DNA from: CAZDHT01 sp964505325
GTDB taxonomy: Bacteria; Planctomycetota; PUPC01
DNA: 11,340 bases
Assembly (NCBI GenBank): GCA_964505325.1
Contig: CAZDHT010000180.1
Coordinates: forward strand, 1-11,340
Direction: 5' to 3'
Below are positions 5,598-11,340 of the stretch, in pieces (the first letter of the stretch is position 1; each line of letters starts with the position of its first letter). A program made the position numbers and the translations under genes. The notes below the pieces were generated by a model. That model saw only the letters and a program-made list of their open reading frames with translations, had not been told where the DNA came from and did not search any database.

Positions 5598-6185
5598 ATG
5601 GAAGACCTGACAGGGATAGACGTGTTGATGGTGGTCGCGAGCGGGAACTTCCGCGACGAGGAGTACCGGGAGCCGGCCGAGGCCCTGGCCCACGCGAAGG
5701 CCGGGGTCGTCGTGGCATCATCCTCACGCGACGTGTGCCAGGGCATGCTGGGGCACACGGTCACCCCCGACCTGCTGTTGTCCGACGTGGACGTGTCGAA
5801 TTACTCGGCGGTCATTTTCGTCGGCGGGAGCGGGGCCGGCGAGTACTTCGATAATCCCACCGCGCACCGGATCGCGCGGGACACGGTGGCGCAGGGCAAG
5901 CTCCTCGGCGCCATTTGCATCGCGCCGTCCACCCTCGCCAACGCCGGCCTGTTGAAGGGCAAGAAAGCCACGTGCTACTCGTCGGAGCGCAAGAACCTGA
6001 AGGCCAAGGGCGCGAAGCTGGTCGACGAGCCGGTGGTCCGCGACGGCGACCTCATCACGGCTGACGGCCCGGACAGCGCCCACCTGTTCGGCAAGACCGT
6101 TGTCGAGGCGCTGCTCGAGACAGTAGAGGCAGAGCCGCCTGGGGAGCACACACAGGCCGGCCCCGAGCTGCGCGAGCATATCTGA
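5598..6185 (+). CDS. DJ-1/PfpI family protein
   Basis: 195-residue cytosolic protein of the DJ-1/PfpI glutamine-amidotransferase-like superfamily. Members are proteases, deglycase/glyoxalase-type enzymes or stress proteins; which applies cannot be told here. The nucleophile elbow is GAICIAPSTLANAG, with Cys107 in the strand-turn-helix. The residue after Cys is Ile rather than the His of PfpI/YhbO proteins, so a PfpI-type Cys-His protease site is doubtful. The conserved acidic residue that polarises the cysteine is Glu21 or Glu22 in FRDEEYREP. VIFVGGSGAGEYF (72-84) is the usual central strand-loop. The final 20 or so residues (EPPGEHTQAGPEL) are a polar tail beyond the fold. The start is fixed by a near-consensus AGGAGGT (5587-5593). 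A GC hairpin follows the stop (6186-6201) without a T-run, so it is not a clear terminator. Confidence 0.88.
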   Translation: MEDLTGIDVLMVVASGNFRDEEYREPAEALAHAKAGVVVASSSRDVCQGMLGHTVTPDLLLSDVDVSNYSAVIFVGGSGAGEYFDNPTAHRIARDTVAQGKLLGAICIAPSTLANAGLLKGKKATCYSSERKNLKAKGAKLVDEPVVRDGDLITADGPDSAHLFGKTVVEALLETVEAEPPGEHTQAGPELREHI

Positions 6186-6218
6186 GCGACCGCGGGGTCG
6201 CGTTCGGGAGACCACAAC

Positions 6219-6656
6219 TTGCACAACATGCTGCCGGCTGACGTTCGCAGGGCTGGGCGAGATTCGTTTCTGTCCGTAATCAATCGAACGCCCACCACGC
6301 AGATCGTTGCGGGTGTGGCGCTGTTGGTCGCGGGCGTGGTTGGGTGTGTCGTGCTGTGGGGCGGCGGGGTCATCTGGGGCGTTCCGATCGCGGCGGCCGT
6401 GATGGGGCCCCTGCTGGTATGCAGCGGGGTCGCCGCGCGGCGACGCCGGCGCAAGCTCGAGGCCCAGGCCTGTCTCGTCGTGGAGCAGTGGGACGACCTG
6501 ATCGAGGAGATCATCGACACGAAGGCGGCGGGCGGCAGTACAGTTGCGCTGCTTCGGAGCAAAGGGATCGCCGACATCCACATCCGCCAGAAGCTGCTGC
6601 GTGAGGTCGACAAGCGGATGGCGGAATGCGACGCCTCGGCCAACGCGGATTCATAA
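6219..6656 (+). CDS. small membrane protein with cytoplasmic C-terminal helix region
   Basis: 145 residues, not recognised. Two adjoining hydrophobic segments (about 29-48, VAGVALLVAGVVGCVVLWGG, and 51-72) are followed by a strongly basic RRRRRK stop-transfer patch (about 74-79), then a charged helical domain (EQWDDLIEEIIDTKAAGG, later KLLREVDKRMAEC). The basic patch puts the C-terminal domain in the cytoplasm by the positive-inside rule. TTG at 6219 is preferred because GGGAG lies eight bases upstream; the ATG at 6228 is too far from it (17 bases) but would remove only three residues. It follows the DJ-1/PfpI gene by 33 bp, likely the same transcript. Function unknown. Confidence 0.7.
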   Translation: MHNMLPADVRRAGRDSFLSVINRTPTTQIVAGVALLVAGVVGCVVLWGGGVIWGVPIAAAVMGPLLVCSGVAARRRRRKLEAQACLVVEQWDDLIEEIIDTKAAGGSTVALLRSKGIADIHIRQKLLREVDKRMAECDASANADS

Positions 6657-6820
6657 TTGACCCAAAGCACAACACGTTCCTCTTCGTTTTGGACGTCCTC
6701 GCATTTCTTGTCTTGGTCGCGGGCGTCGTCTATCTGTCCCGCCCGGCGCCGGGGCACGGGGGCATGGGAGCGCGGGGGACTGGTGGCTACGGGGCGGGGG
6801 CAGAGATCCCGGTGAAGTAG
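6626..6820 (+). CDS. possible small single-pass membrane protein
   Basis: 64 residues. One clear hydrophobic helix, FLFVLDVLAFLVLVAGVVYL (about residues 18-37), is followed by a Gly-rich tail (PGHGGMGARGTGGYGAG). It overlaps the preceding gene by 31 bp in another frame, with only a weak GGA before the ATG, so expression would depend on coupling. Its last 34 bp overlap the 3' end of the convergent lipoprotein gene. The helix is better than expected from a random GC-rich frame, which is why it is listed, but it may not be a gene. Function unknown. Confidence 0.45.
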   Translation: MRRLGQRGFIIDPKHNTFLFVLDVLAFLVLVAGVVYLSRPAPGHGGMGARGTGGYGAGAEIPVK

Positions 6821-7821
6821 ACTTCAAGGCTGAGGCAGGCGAAGGCAGTAGCGCGGACGCGGTCGGCGTGCGTCTCGGCGGGCCAACTCCCGCGGAGCGG
6901 GCCGTGCTTGACCTGGTGGGCGGCCAGCGCCGGGCGGGCCGCGGCCCACATGTCCCGCCAGCAAGCGCCCCCCGCGTGGAACAGAGCGTTGACGATGAAC
7001 TGAACGGTCTCGAGGTCCTTGGCGGCGCGGACAGTCTTGAGGTGGGCGTTGTCCCGCGTGAGCCAGGCGAGCTGTCCCACGCAGTGGGGGTCGCGCCGGT
7101 CCCGGCCGGAGACGAAGCGCGCGGCCAGCGACATTGCCGTGAGGCGGATGGTGGGCTCGCCGTGGCGGCGCCCAGCGTCGTCGATGCGTGGCCGGGTGCC
7201 GTAGCCGCTGGCGACGGTCAAGTCGAGGGCCCGGTTCATCTTCGCGACGGCAGGTCCGGGCACGTTGAGACGCGCAGCCAGGGCGCTCTTGATGGCGAAC
7301 GGTTGCCACAGGGTAACGTAGACGTCGCCGTTGTCGAACAACCCGTTGTTGCCTTGCCGTCGGACGATGGAGTCGATGGTGCGCTGAGCGGCGGTGCGGG
7401 CGGCGTCGCGGCGGGGGCCGCTGCCCATCATAGTGAACTCGCTGAGCGCCCAGGAACACATGGCCCGGTCCGCCATGCCTTCGCCAATAGACCCGTCACG
7501 AGCGCACCGGGCCACAAGGGAATCGACGGCTTTGGCGACGGTGCTGGCGAACTCCTCCGGGCGACGGTCGGTGCTGCCTTGGCCGAGGAAGGCGAGAAGG
7601 ACGAGCGCGGTGAGGCCGGGATTCTCTGCCGGTCTGTGGGAGCGCCAAGCGCCGCCGGGATGCTGGGTGCGCTTGAGCCAGCGGAGCCCTTCGGTGACCG
7701 TTCGGGAGTGGCGGTTGAGGTCCATGGAGCTGATCATCCGCGCTTCCGGCGCGCGGCAGCCACAGAGAAGCGCTCCCAGCAGAGCGATGGCGGCTGGAAG
7801 GCGGTAGTGAGGTCGGGACAT
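6787..7821 (-). CDS. lipoprotein with terpenoid-cyclase/prenyltransferase-like repeats
   Basis: 344 residues. The N-terminus MSRPHYRLPAAIALLGALLC is a short signal peptide ending in a lipobox-like LLCGC, with Cys22 the likely lipidated residue (Cys at the -2 position is unusual). The mature part begins with an alpha/alpha-toroid repeat: EGLRWLKRTQHPGGAW (44-59), then TALVLLAFLGQG (71-82). This is the pattern of the squalene-cyclase/prenyltransferase-like repeat proteins common in planctomycetes. Later repeats are degenerate (RTIDSIVRRQGNNGLFDNGD). No DXDD cyclase motif is visible, so enzymatic cyclisation is unlikely and a binding or scaffold role is only a guess. The start is set by GAGGAGGT seven bases upstream of the ATG; longer frames carry no ribosome site. 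The 186-bp gap upstream (7822-8007) has a TAGAAT at 7929-7924 but no good -35. Confidence 0.8.
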   Translation of the reverse strand: MSRPHYRLPAAIALLGALLCGCRAPEARMISSMDLNRHSRTVTEGLRWLKRTQHPGGAWRSHRPAENPGLTALVLLAFLGQGSTDRRPEEFASTVAKAVDSLVARCARDGSIGEGMADRAMCSWALSEFTMMGSGPRRDAARTAAQRTIDSIVRRQGNNGLFDNGDVYVTLWQPFAIKSALAARLNVPGPAVAKMNRALDLTVASGYGTRPRIDDAGRRHGEPTIRLTAMSLAARFVSGRDRRDPHCVGQLAWLTRDNAHLKTVRAAKDLETVQFIVNALFHAGGACWRDMWAAARPALAAHQVKHGPLRGSWPAETHADRVRATAFACLSLEVYFTGISAPAP

Positions 7822-7977
7822 GTGGGTGACCTCCTCGGGCGCGGCTCGATTTGATGAACGGATTGCCGGCGGGATGGTTCGGTCTGTTCGGCTGGGGTCG
7901 GACACAGCGAATGGGGCCAACAGATTCTATGGGGGAAGGCGCTCCGTCTGCACGAGGCCGGGCGTAGAGCCGAGGCC

Positions 7978-8000
7978 CCGAGAACCCAACACCGAGAACC
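7978..8000. repeat. short tandem-like repeat after enolase
   Basis: CCGAGAACC occurs twice with a 14-base period (7978-7986 and 7992-8000), just beyond the enolase stop. CGAGGCC is also repeated nearby (7953-7959, 7971-7977). There is no hairpin followed by a T-run in this gap, so no enolase terminator can be marked. Confidence 0.35.
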
Positions 8001-8007
8001 GGCGCTG

Positions 8008-9297
8008 TCAGCAGCCGTAGACCGCTGCTGGGCCGAGCTCCTCTTCGATGCGGAGCAGTTGGTTGTATTTGCAGATGCGGTCGGTGCGGCAGGCGGAGCC
8101 GGTCTTGATCTGGCCGGCGTTCGTGGCGACCACGACATCCGAGATGGTTACGTCCTCCGTCTCGCCCGAGCGGTGGCTGACGACGGCCGTGTACTTGGCC
8201 TTGTGCGCCATCTCGATGGCGTTCAGTGTCTCGGTCAGCGTGCCGATCTGGTTGAGCTTGATGAGGATCGAGTTGGCGACGCCGGAGTCGATGCCCCGTT
8301 TCAGCCGCTCGGTGTTGGTGACGAAGAGGTCATCGCCGACGAGTTGGATCTTGTCGCCCAGCTTCTCGGTCATCACCTTCCAGCCGTCCCAGTCGTCCTC
8401 GGCGTGGCCGTCCTCGATGGACTTGATCGGGTACTTCTCGCACAGGTCGGCATAGTAGTCGGCCAGCTCGGCCGGGGTGAGTTGCACGTCCTCGGAGGCA
8501 AGGACGTACTTGCCCTCGGCGGTGATGCCGCGGCCCTTTGAGTCTTGGCCGAAGAACTCGCTCGAGGCCGGGTCGAGACAGATGAACACGTCCTTGCCGG
8601 GGATGTAGTTCGCCTTCTCGATGGCCTCGACGATCACCTTGATCGCGTCCTCGTTGGACTCGAGGTTGGGTGCAAAGCCGCCTTCGTCGCCGACCGAGAC
8701 GTTGAGGCCACGGCCCTTGAGCACGGCCTTGAGCGCGTGGAAGACCTCGGCGCCCATACGGAGTCCCTCGCGGAAGTTCGGCGCCCCATCGGGCGACACC
8801 ATGAACTCCTGCAAGTCCACGTTGTTGTCGGCGTGCTTGCCGCCGTTGAGGATGTTCATCATCGGGACGGGCAGGACGTGGGCGTTGGTGCCGCCGATGT
8901 AACGGTACAGCGGCATGCCGAAGTACTCGGCCGCTGCCTTCGCCGCGGCGAGCGAGACGCCGAGTATTGCGTTCGCACCCAGCTTGGCCTTGTTGGGCGA
9001 GCCGTCGAGGTCGATCATCAGCTTGTCCAGGCCGACCTGGTCGGCCGCGTCGAAGCCCAGCACCTCCGGCGCGATGACCTCGTTGACGTTTCGCACGGCG
9101 TTGAGGACCCCCTTGCCGAGGTATCGGGACTCATCGCCGTCGCGCAGCTCGACGGCCTCGTGCTCCCCGGTCGAGGCGCCCGACGGCACCGCGGCCCGGC
9201 CCGTCGCGCCGCTCTCAAGCATGACGTCCACCTCCACCGTGGGGTTCCCGCGCGAGTCCAGGATTTCGCGTGCCACTACCGCAACGATCGTCGTCAT
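8008..9297 (-). CDS. eno: enolase (phosphopyruvate hydratase)
   Basis: 429 residues, normal length. It converts 2-phosphoglycerate to phosphoenolpyruvate in glycolysis, in the cytoplasm, with Mg2+. All active-site elements are present: the mobile loop SGASTGEHEAVEL (39-51), catalytic acid/base Glu205 (VGDEGGFAP), metal ligands Asp242, Glu295 (SIEDGHAEDDW) and Asp322 (GDDLFVTN), base Lys347 (ILIKLNQIGT), SHRSGET (374-380) and Lys398. A minor oddity is ACRTDRICKYNQ, where many enolases have LSRSDR-type sequence. Two adjacent ATGs occur (9300, 9297). The second is chosen because GGAGG is five bases from it and only two from the first. It is divergent from the exosortase gene, with its own promoter. 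No partner gene follows in the operon. Confidence 0.97.
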   Translation of the reverse strand: MTTIVAVVAREILDSRGNPTVEVDVMLESGATGRAAVPSGASTGEHEAVELRDGDESRYLGKGVLNAVRNVNEVIAPEVLGFDAADQVGLDKLMIDLDGSPNKAKLGANAILGVSLAAAKAAAEYFGMPLYRYIGGTNAHVLPVPMMNILNGGKHADNNVDLQEFMVSPDGAPNFREGLRMGAEVFHALKAVLKGRGLNVSVGDEGGFAPNLESNEDAIKVIVEAIEKANYIPGKDVFICLDPASSEFFGQDSKGRGITAEGKYVLASEDVQLTPAELADYYADLCEKYPIKSIEDGHAEDDWDGWKVMTEKLGDKIQLVGDDLFVTNTERLKRGIDSGVANSILIKLNQIGTLTETLNAIEMAHKAKYTAVVSHRSGETEDVTISDVVVATNAGQIKTGSACRTDRICKYNQLLRIEEELGPAAVYGC

Positions 9298-9346
9298 CAT
9301 AGCCTCCAACGAAAAGACTCGAGTTTGGGGTACCCAGCCACCGAGC

Positions 9347-9375
9347 ATTATAGCGGGGCTGTTCGCGCCGGGCAA
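9347..9375 (-). promoter_or_regulatory. sigma70-type promoter of enolase
   Basis: On the minus strand, TTGCCC (9375-9370) is followed by 17 bases and a perfect TATAAT (9352-9347). Transcription would start near 9340, giving a leader of about 43 bases before the ATG at 9297. The large dyad (9453-9488) begins 78 bp upstream of the -35 box. Confidence 0.75.
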
Positions 9376-9452
9376 GTGCGAGGGCTTCGGACAGGGCAAT
9401 TCGATTCTGGGCCTTGCCTGGCGGTGCGAGTTCTCGCCGCGCTCGGAGAGCG

Positions 9453-9488
9453 CATTTATAAAAGTCACAGGTGTGACTTTTATAAATG
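9453..9488. promoter_or_regulatory. 36-bp perfect palindrome in the enolase/exosortase divergent region
   Basis: CATTTATAAAAGTCACA (9453-9469), a GG spacer, and the exact reverse complement (9472-9488): 17 of 17 pairs match. It is an AT-rich island in GC-rich DNA, 78 bp from the enolase -35 and 83 bp from the exosortase -35. No T-run follows on either strand and no gene reads into it, so a protein-binding site is more likely than a terminator. The core GTCACAGGTGTGAC (9464-9477) shares 11/14 bases with the dyad at 94-107. The half-sites TCACA/TGTGA are in reverse order compared with a CRP site. The rest of the divergent gap (9298-9659) contains only the two promoters and the exosortase leader. 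Confidence 0.7.
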
Positions 9489-9570
9489 GGGCGCCTCCTC
9501 CAGCCATTCGGCCGTGATTTCCTGGCTTGCCCGATGCCCTGCATCGGTCGGATGTTCTGCCGAAACTGTA

Positions 9571-9599
9571 TTGGCGGCCCGCGCGGGTGCGGGTATAAT
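9571..9599 (+). promoter_or_regulatory. sigma70-type promoter of the exosortase operon
   Basis: TTGGCG (9571-9576), 17 bases, perfect TATAAT (9594-9599). The predicted start is near 9606, giving a leader of about 54 bases before the ATG at 9660. This promoter also argues against the longer exosortase reading frame that begins at 9486 inside the palindrome. Confidence 0.72.
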
Positions 9600-9607
9600 A
9601 TGGGCCG

Positions 9608-9638
9608 AGGCCCCCGGGGGGCTCTCTGGCCTGAGAGC
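9608..9638 (+). other. structured leader of the exosortase transcript
   Basis: The predicted 5' leader contains a GC-rich self-complementary block (GGCCCCC/GGGGGGC, 9609-9622), then GCTCTC (9621-9626), loop TGGCCT, GAGAGC (9633-9638). The two stems share bases at 9621-9622, so they could compete. No riboswitch class is recognised and the leader is too short for the common ones. Confidence 0.3.
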
Positions 9639-9659
9639 AGCTTTCTCCAGTGGGATGTG

Positions 9660-10838
9660 ATGGGCGCCGGAACGGAAGAACTGACCGAATCCGAACTTGG
9701 GGCTTCCCAGCCCGGCGGCTGGCAGTGGGCCCTCAAGGCGGCGGCGCCGTTTCTGCTGCTCGGGGTGCTCATCGCCAGCCCGTTCTACTTCGTGTGGTTC
9801 CGGTGGGCGGACCCGGAGGACTACTACAGCCACGGCCCGCTGATCCCGTTTATCTCCGCGTACCTCGTCCTCCGAAAGCGCAAGGAATTGACCGGTGAGG
9901 ACCCGCCGGAGGCCGGGGTGCTGTATGCGGGCGGCATCGGAGCCGCCATCCTGTACTTCGTCTTTTCGGACTTCGACTGGGACAAGCGCTGGCTGTTCGC
10001 CATCCTGTCGACCGCGAGCGCCGCGTACATGGTGCACTGCCTCCGCAATCTGAAGGCCGAGCCCTGGAAGCCGGGCCTCCTGGTGCTCATCCCGGCGCTG
10101 GTCCTGTGCACCATCGCAGGCGTCCACGAGATCGTCTCGGTCGGATGGTTCTTCTCCCTGATCGTCGTCATCGGCCTGGTGCTGTACTACCTGGGGAAAC
10201 GGATCGCTCTGATTATCGCGTTCCCGCTCATCTTCCTGTTCAGCACCGTGCCGCTGCCCGAGTACAAGGTCCAGGAACTGACGATGCCGCTCAAGAAGTT
10301 CGCGACAGCCAACTCGGTGTGGATACTGAACACGAGGCTGCTCGGGGTGTATTGCGAACGGCAAGGTGCGAGCATCGAGTTCCCCGGCGACGGGGATGAG
10401 CCGAAGGTCCTCACGGTTGGCGCGGTGTGCAGCGGCCTGCGCTCGCTGATTGCGCTGATCTCGTTCGGGCTGCTGTTCGCCTACATCACGCCGATTTCGC
10501 TGACCAAGAAGTGCATCTTGTTCGCTGCGGCCATACCCGCCTCGTTCATCGCCAACCTCGTCCGCATCCTGACGCTGGCGCTGGTGACGCACTACTGGGA
10601 CGTCCCGACGGCGACGGGCGCCAAGCTGTGGGACCGGATGGAGCAGGGCCCGCTCTCGTCGATGGTACCGCACCTTCGGAAGATCTCCAGCGAGCCCGTG
10701 CACGACTTCACCGGCATCATGATATTCGTCGTCGCATTCATCGGCCTGTTTGCGCTGGAACGGCTGTTGACCTACATCGAGAAGCGCCAGCGACGCGGCG
10801 CCGCCGGCGCCGAAGAGCCGGAGGTGTCGGATGCCTGA
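9660..10838 (+). CDS. exosortase family membrane transpeptidase
   Basis: 392-residue polytopic membrane protein of the exosortase/archaeosortase family, which cleaves C-terminal sorting signals (PEP-CTERM type) of exported proteins. YYSHGPLIPFISAYL (55-69) is the typical family motif after the first helix. The proposed catalytic triad is complete: Cys257 in AVCSGLRSL, Arg302 in ASFIANLVRI, His348 in PVHDFTG. The Arg-to-His distance is about 46 residues, longer than the roughly 25 I recall for XrtA. The extra segment (about 313-345, TATGAKLWDRMEQGPLSSM) is soluble in character. The subtype is not assigned. ATG 9660 is chosen because it follows the promoter and precedes the first hydrophobic segment by the usual short polar tail; its ribosome site is weak. 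It overlaps the EpsI-like gene by 8 bp. No sorting-signal substrate is in the window. Confidence 0.88.
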   Translation: MGAGTEELTESELGASQPGGWQWALKAAAPFLLLGVLIASPFYFVWFRWADPEDYYSHGPLIPFISAYLVLRKRKELTGEDPPEAGVLYAGGIGAAILYFVFSDFDWDKRWLFAILSTASAAYMVHCLRNLKAEPWKPGLLVLIPALVLCTIAGVHEIVSVGWFFSLIVVIGLVLYYLGKRIALIIAFPLIFLFSTVPLPEYKVQELTMPLKKFATANSVWILNTRLLGVYCERQGASIEFPGDGDEPKVLTVGAVCSGLRSLIALISFGLLFAYITPISLTKKCILFAAAIPASFIANLVRILTLALVTHYWDVPTATGAKLWDRMEQGPLSSMVPHLRKISSEPVHDFTGIMIFVVAFIGLFALERLLTYIEKRQRRGAAGAEEPEVSDA

Positions 10839-11340
10839 CGTTCGCACCGGACGGAGCCGCATCATCCTCGCGTGCGTCATCATCGCGCTGGCAGTGGTGG
10901 TTGCCGTGGGCTTGATCGTGTCGGCGAGCCGCGACGACGACCCGGGGGCCTGGTCGGGCCGGGCGTTGGGCTTCATCATGGTGGCCGTATCGCTTGCGAT
11001 GGGCGCTGCGATGATCAAGTTCGGCAAGCCGGGCGACACGCACTACTGGGGCATGGCCGGCGCGCTCACCATCGCCGCCTTGCTCACCGGCGCGTATTCG
11101 TACAAGCCCGAGGCCCCCCAGATGGGAGACTTCGCCGAGAAGATCCCGCTCCGCATCGGCGAGTGGCGCGGCACATCCCACGAAGTCAGCGAGGGCACGA
11201 AGAAGGTCCTCAAAACCGAAGACATCATCATGAGGAGCTACCAGAACCAGAGGACCCAGGAGGCGGTCGGCCTGGCCGTCATCTTTGCGATGAGCAAGCG
11301 AAAGGTCGCCCACCCGCCGGAACAGTGCTACGCTGCAGAC
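10831..11340 (+). CDS. EpsI-like exosortase-associated protein (partial, 3' end outside window)
   Basis: 170 residues are visible and the frame is still open at the window end. Three hydrophobic helices (about 11-32, 45-62, 71-87) are followed by an EpsI domain (DUF3485-like): IPLRIGEWRGTSHEVSEG (105-122), then AMSKRKVAHPPEQCY, with the His-Pro-Pro-Glu-X-Cys motif at 161-166. EpsI domains accompany exosortases and exopolysaccharide loci, often fused to the exosortase C-terminus; here it is a separate protein with its own membrane anchor. The start is supported by GGAGGT six bases before the ATG and by the 8-bp overlap with the exosortase stop, indicating translational coupling. Confidence 0.85.
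   Translation, partial: MPDVRTGRSRIILACVIIALAVVVAVGLIVSASRDDDPGAWSGRALGFIMVAVSLAMGAAMIKFGKPGDTHYWGMAGALTIAALLTGAYSYKPEAPQMGDFAEKIPLRIGEWRGTSHEVSEGTKKVLKTEDIIMRSYQNQRTQEAVGLAVIFAMSKRKVAHPPEQCYAAD

Noticed and set aside
6186..6201. GCGACC/GGTCGC hairpin after the DJ-1/PfpI stop as an intrinsic terminator
   Set aside because: No T-run follows and a co-directional gene starts 18 bp later; read-through is more likely.
9486..9659. Exosortase start at 9486
   Set aside because: That codon is inside the 36-bp palindrome and upstream of the TTGGCG-N17-TATAAT promoter, so it would not be on the transcript.
8545..9660. 371-residue + strand frame over enolase and the divergent region
   Set aside because: Antisense to enolase and extends through two promoters and the palindrome; not a gene.
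9480..11039. 519-residue minus-strand frame opposite the exosortase and EpsI genes
   Set aside because: Repetitive Asp/Arg/Gln/Glu composition and no domain; the opposite strand has an exosortase with an intact catalytic triad and a good promoter.

Overview
The window is GC-rich bacterial DNA, densely coding on both strands. It probably comes from an uncultured bacterium of the Planctomycetota/PVC type. That placement is an inference from gene content (an orphan FAD-dependent oxidoreductase, a prenyltransferase-fold lipoprotein, an exosortase/EpsI pair) and base composition; there is no rRNA or other marker that fixes it. Housekeeping promoters are readable as TTGNNN-N17-TANNAT pairs in front of several genes.

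Layout. Positions 1-57 hold the tail of a + strand gene. Positions 234-1583 encode a FAD-dependent oxidoreductase (+). It converges on a minus-strand operon at 3459-1696: mntA (antitoxin nucleotidyltransferase), hepT (HEPN RNase toxin) and a homologue of the eukaryotic tRNA-queuosine mannosyltransferase QTMAN/GTDC1. These three genes overlap in series. A second minus-strand operon at 4940-3705 carries a UDP-glucuronate 4-epimerase-like gene and a small two-helix membrane protein. On the + strand follow a DJ-1/PfpI protein (5598-6185) and two small membrane proteins (6219-6820). The 3' end of the second overlaps the 3' end of a minus-strand lipoprotein with a terpenoid-cyclase-like repeat fold (7821-6787). 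Enolase (9297-8008, minus) is divergent from an exosortase (9660-10838, plus), which overlaps an EpsI-like gene that runs off the window end.

The most unusual content is between the genes. Positions 5028-5351 are a 324-bp element with perfect 21-bp terminal inverted repeats and an exact 9-bp direct repeat on both sides (5019-5027 and 5352-5360), so it has the structure of a MITE-like non-autonomous transposon. Its interior is a large imperfect palindrome, each arm carrying four local hairpins. A smaller element of the same design (3539-3689) has four hairpins of 8-bp stem and 3-nt loop. A third palindrome (1585-1703) fills the convergent gap after the oxidoreductase and supplies the stop codon of the mannosyltransferase. 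The first two lie directly upstream of well-formed promoters. Two perfect operator-like dyads with a related core (GTCRCASGTGYGAC) lie at 90-111 and 9453-9488.

How the genes work together. MntA and HepT form a known type of toxin-antitoxin pair acting on RNA, and here they are translationally linked to a predicted tRNA-modifying enzyme. Exosortase and EpsI form a protein-sorting/surface-polysaccharide module. The epimerase could supply UDP-galacturonate for surface glycans, but nothing ties it directly to the exosortase genes.
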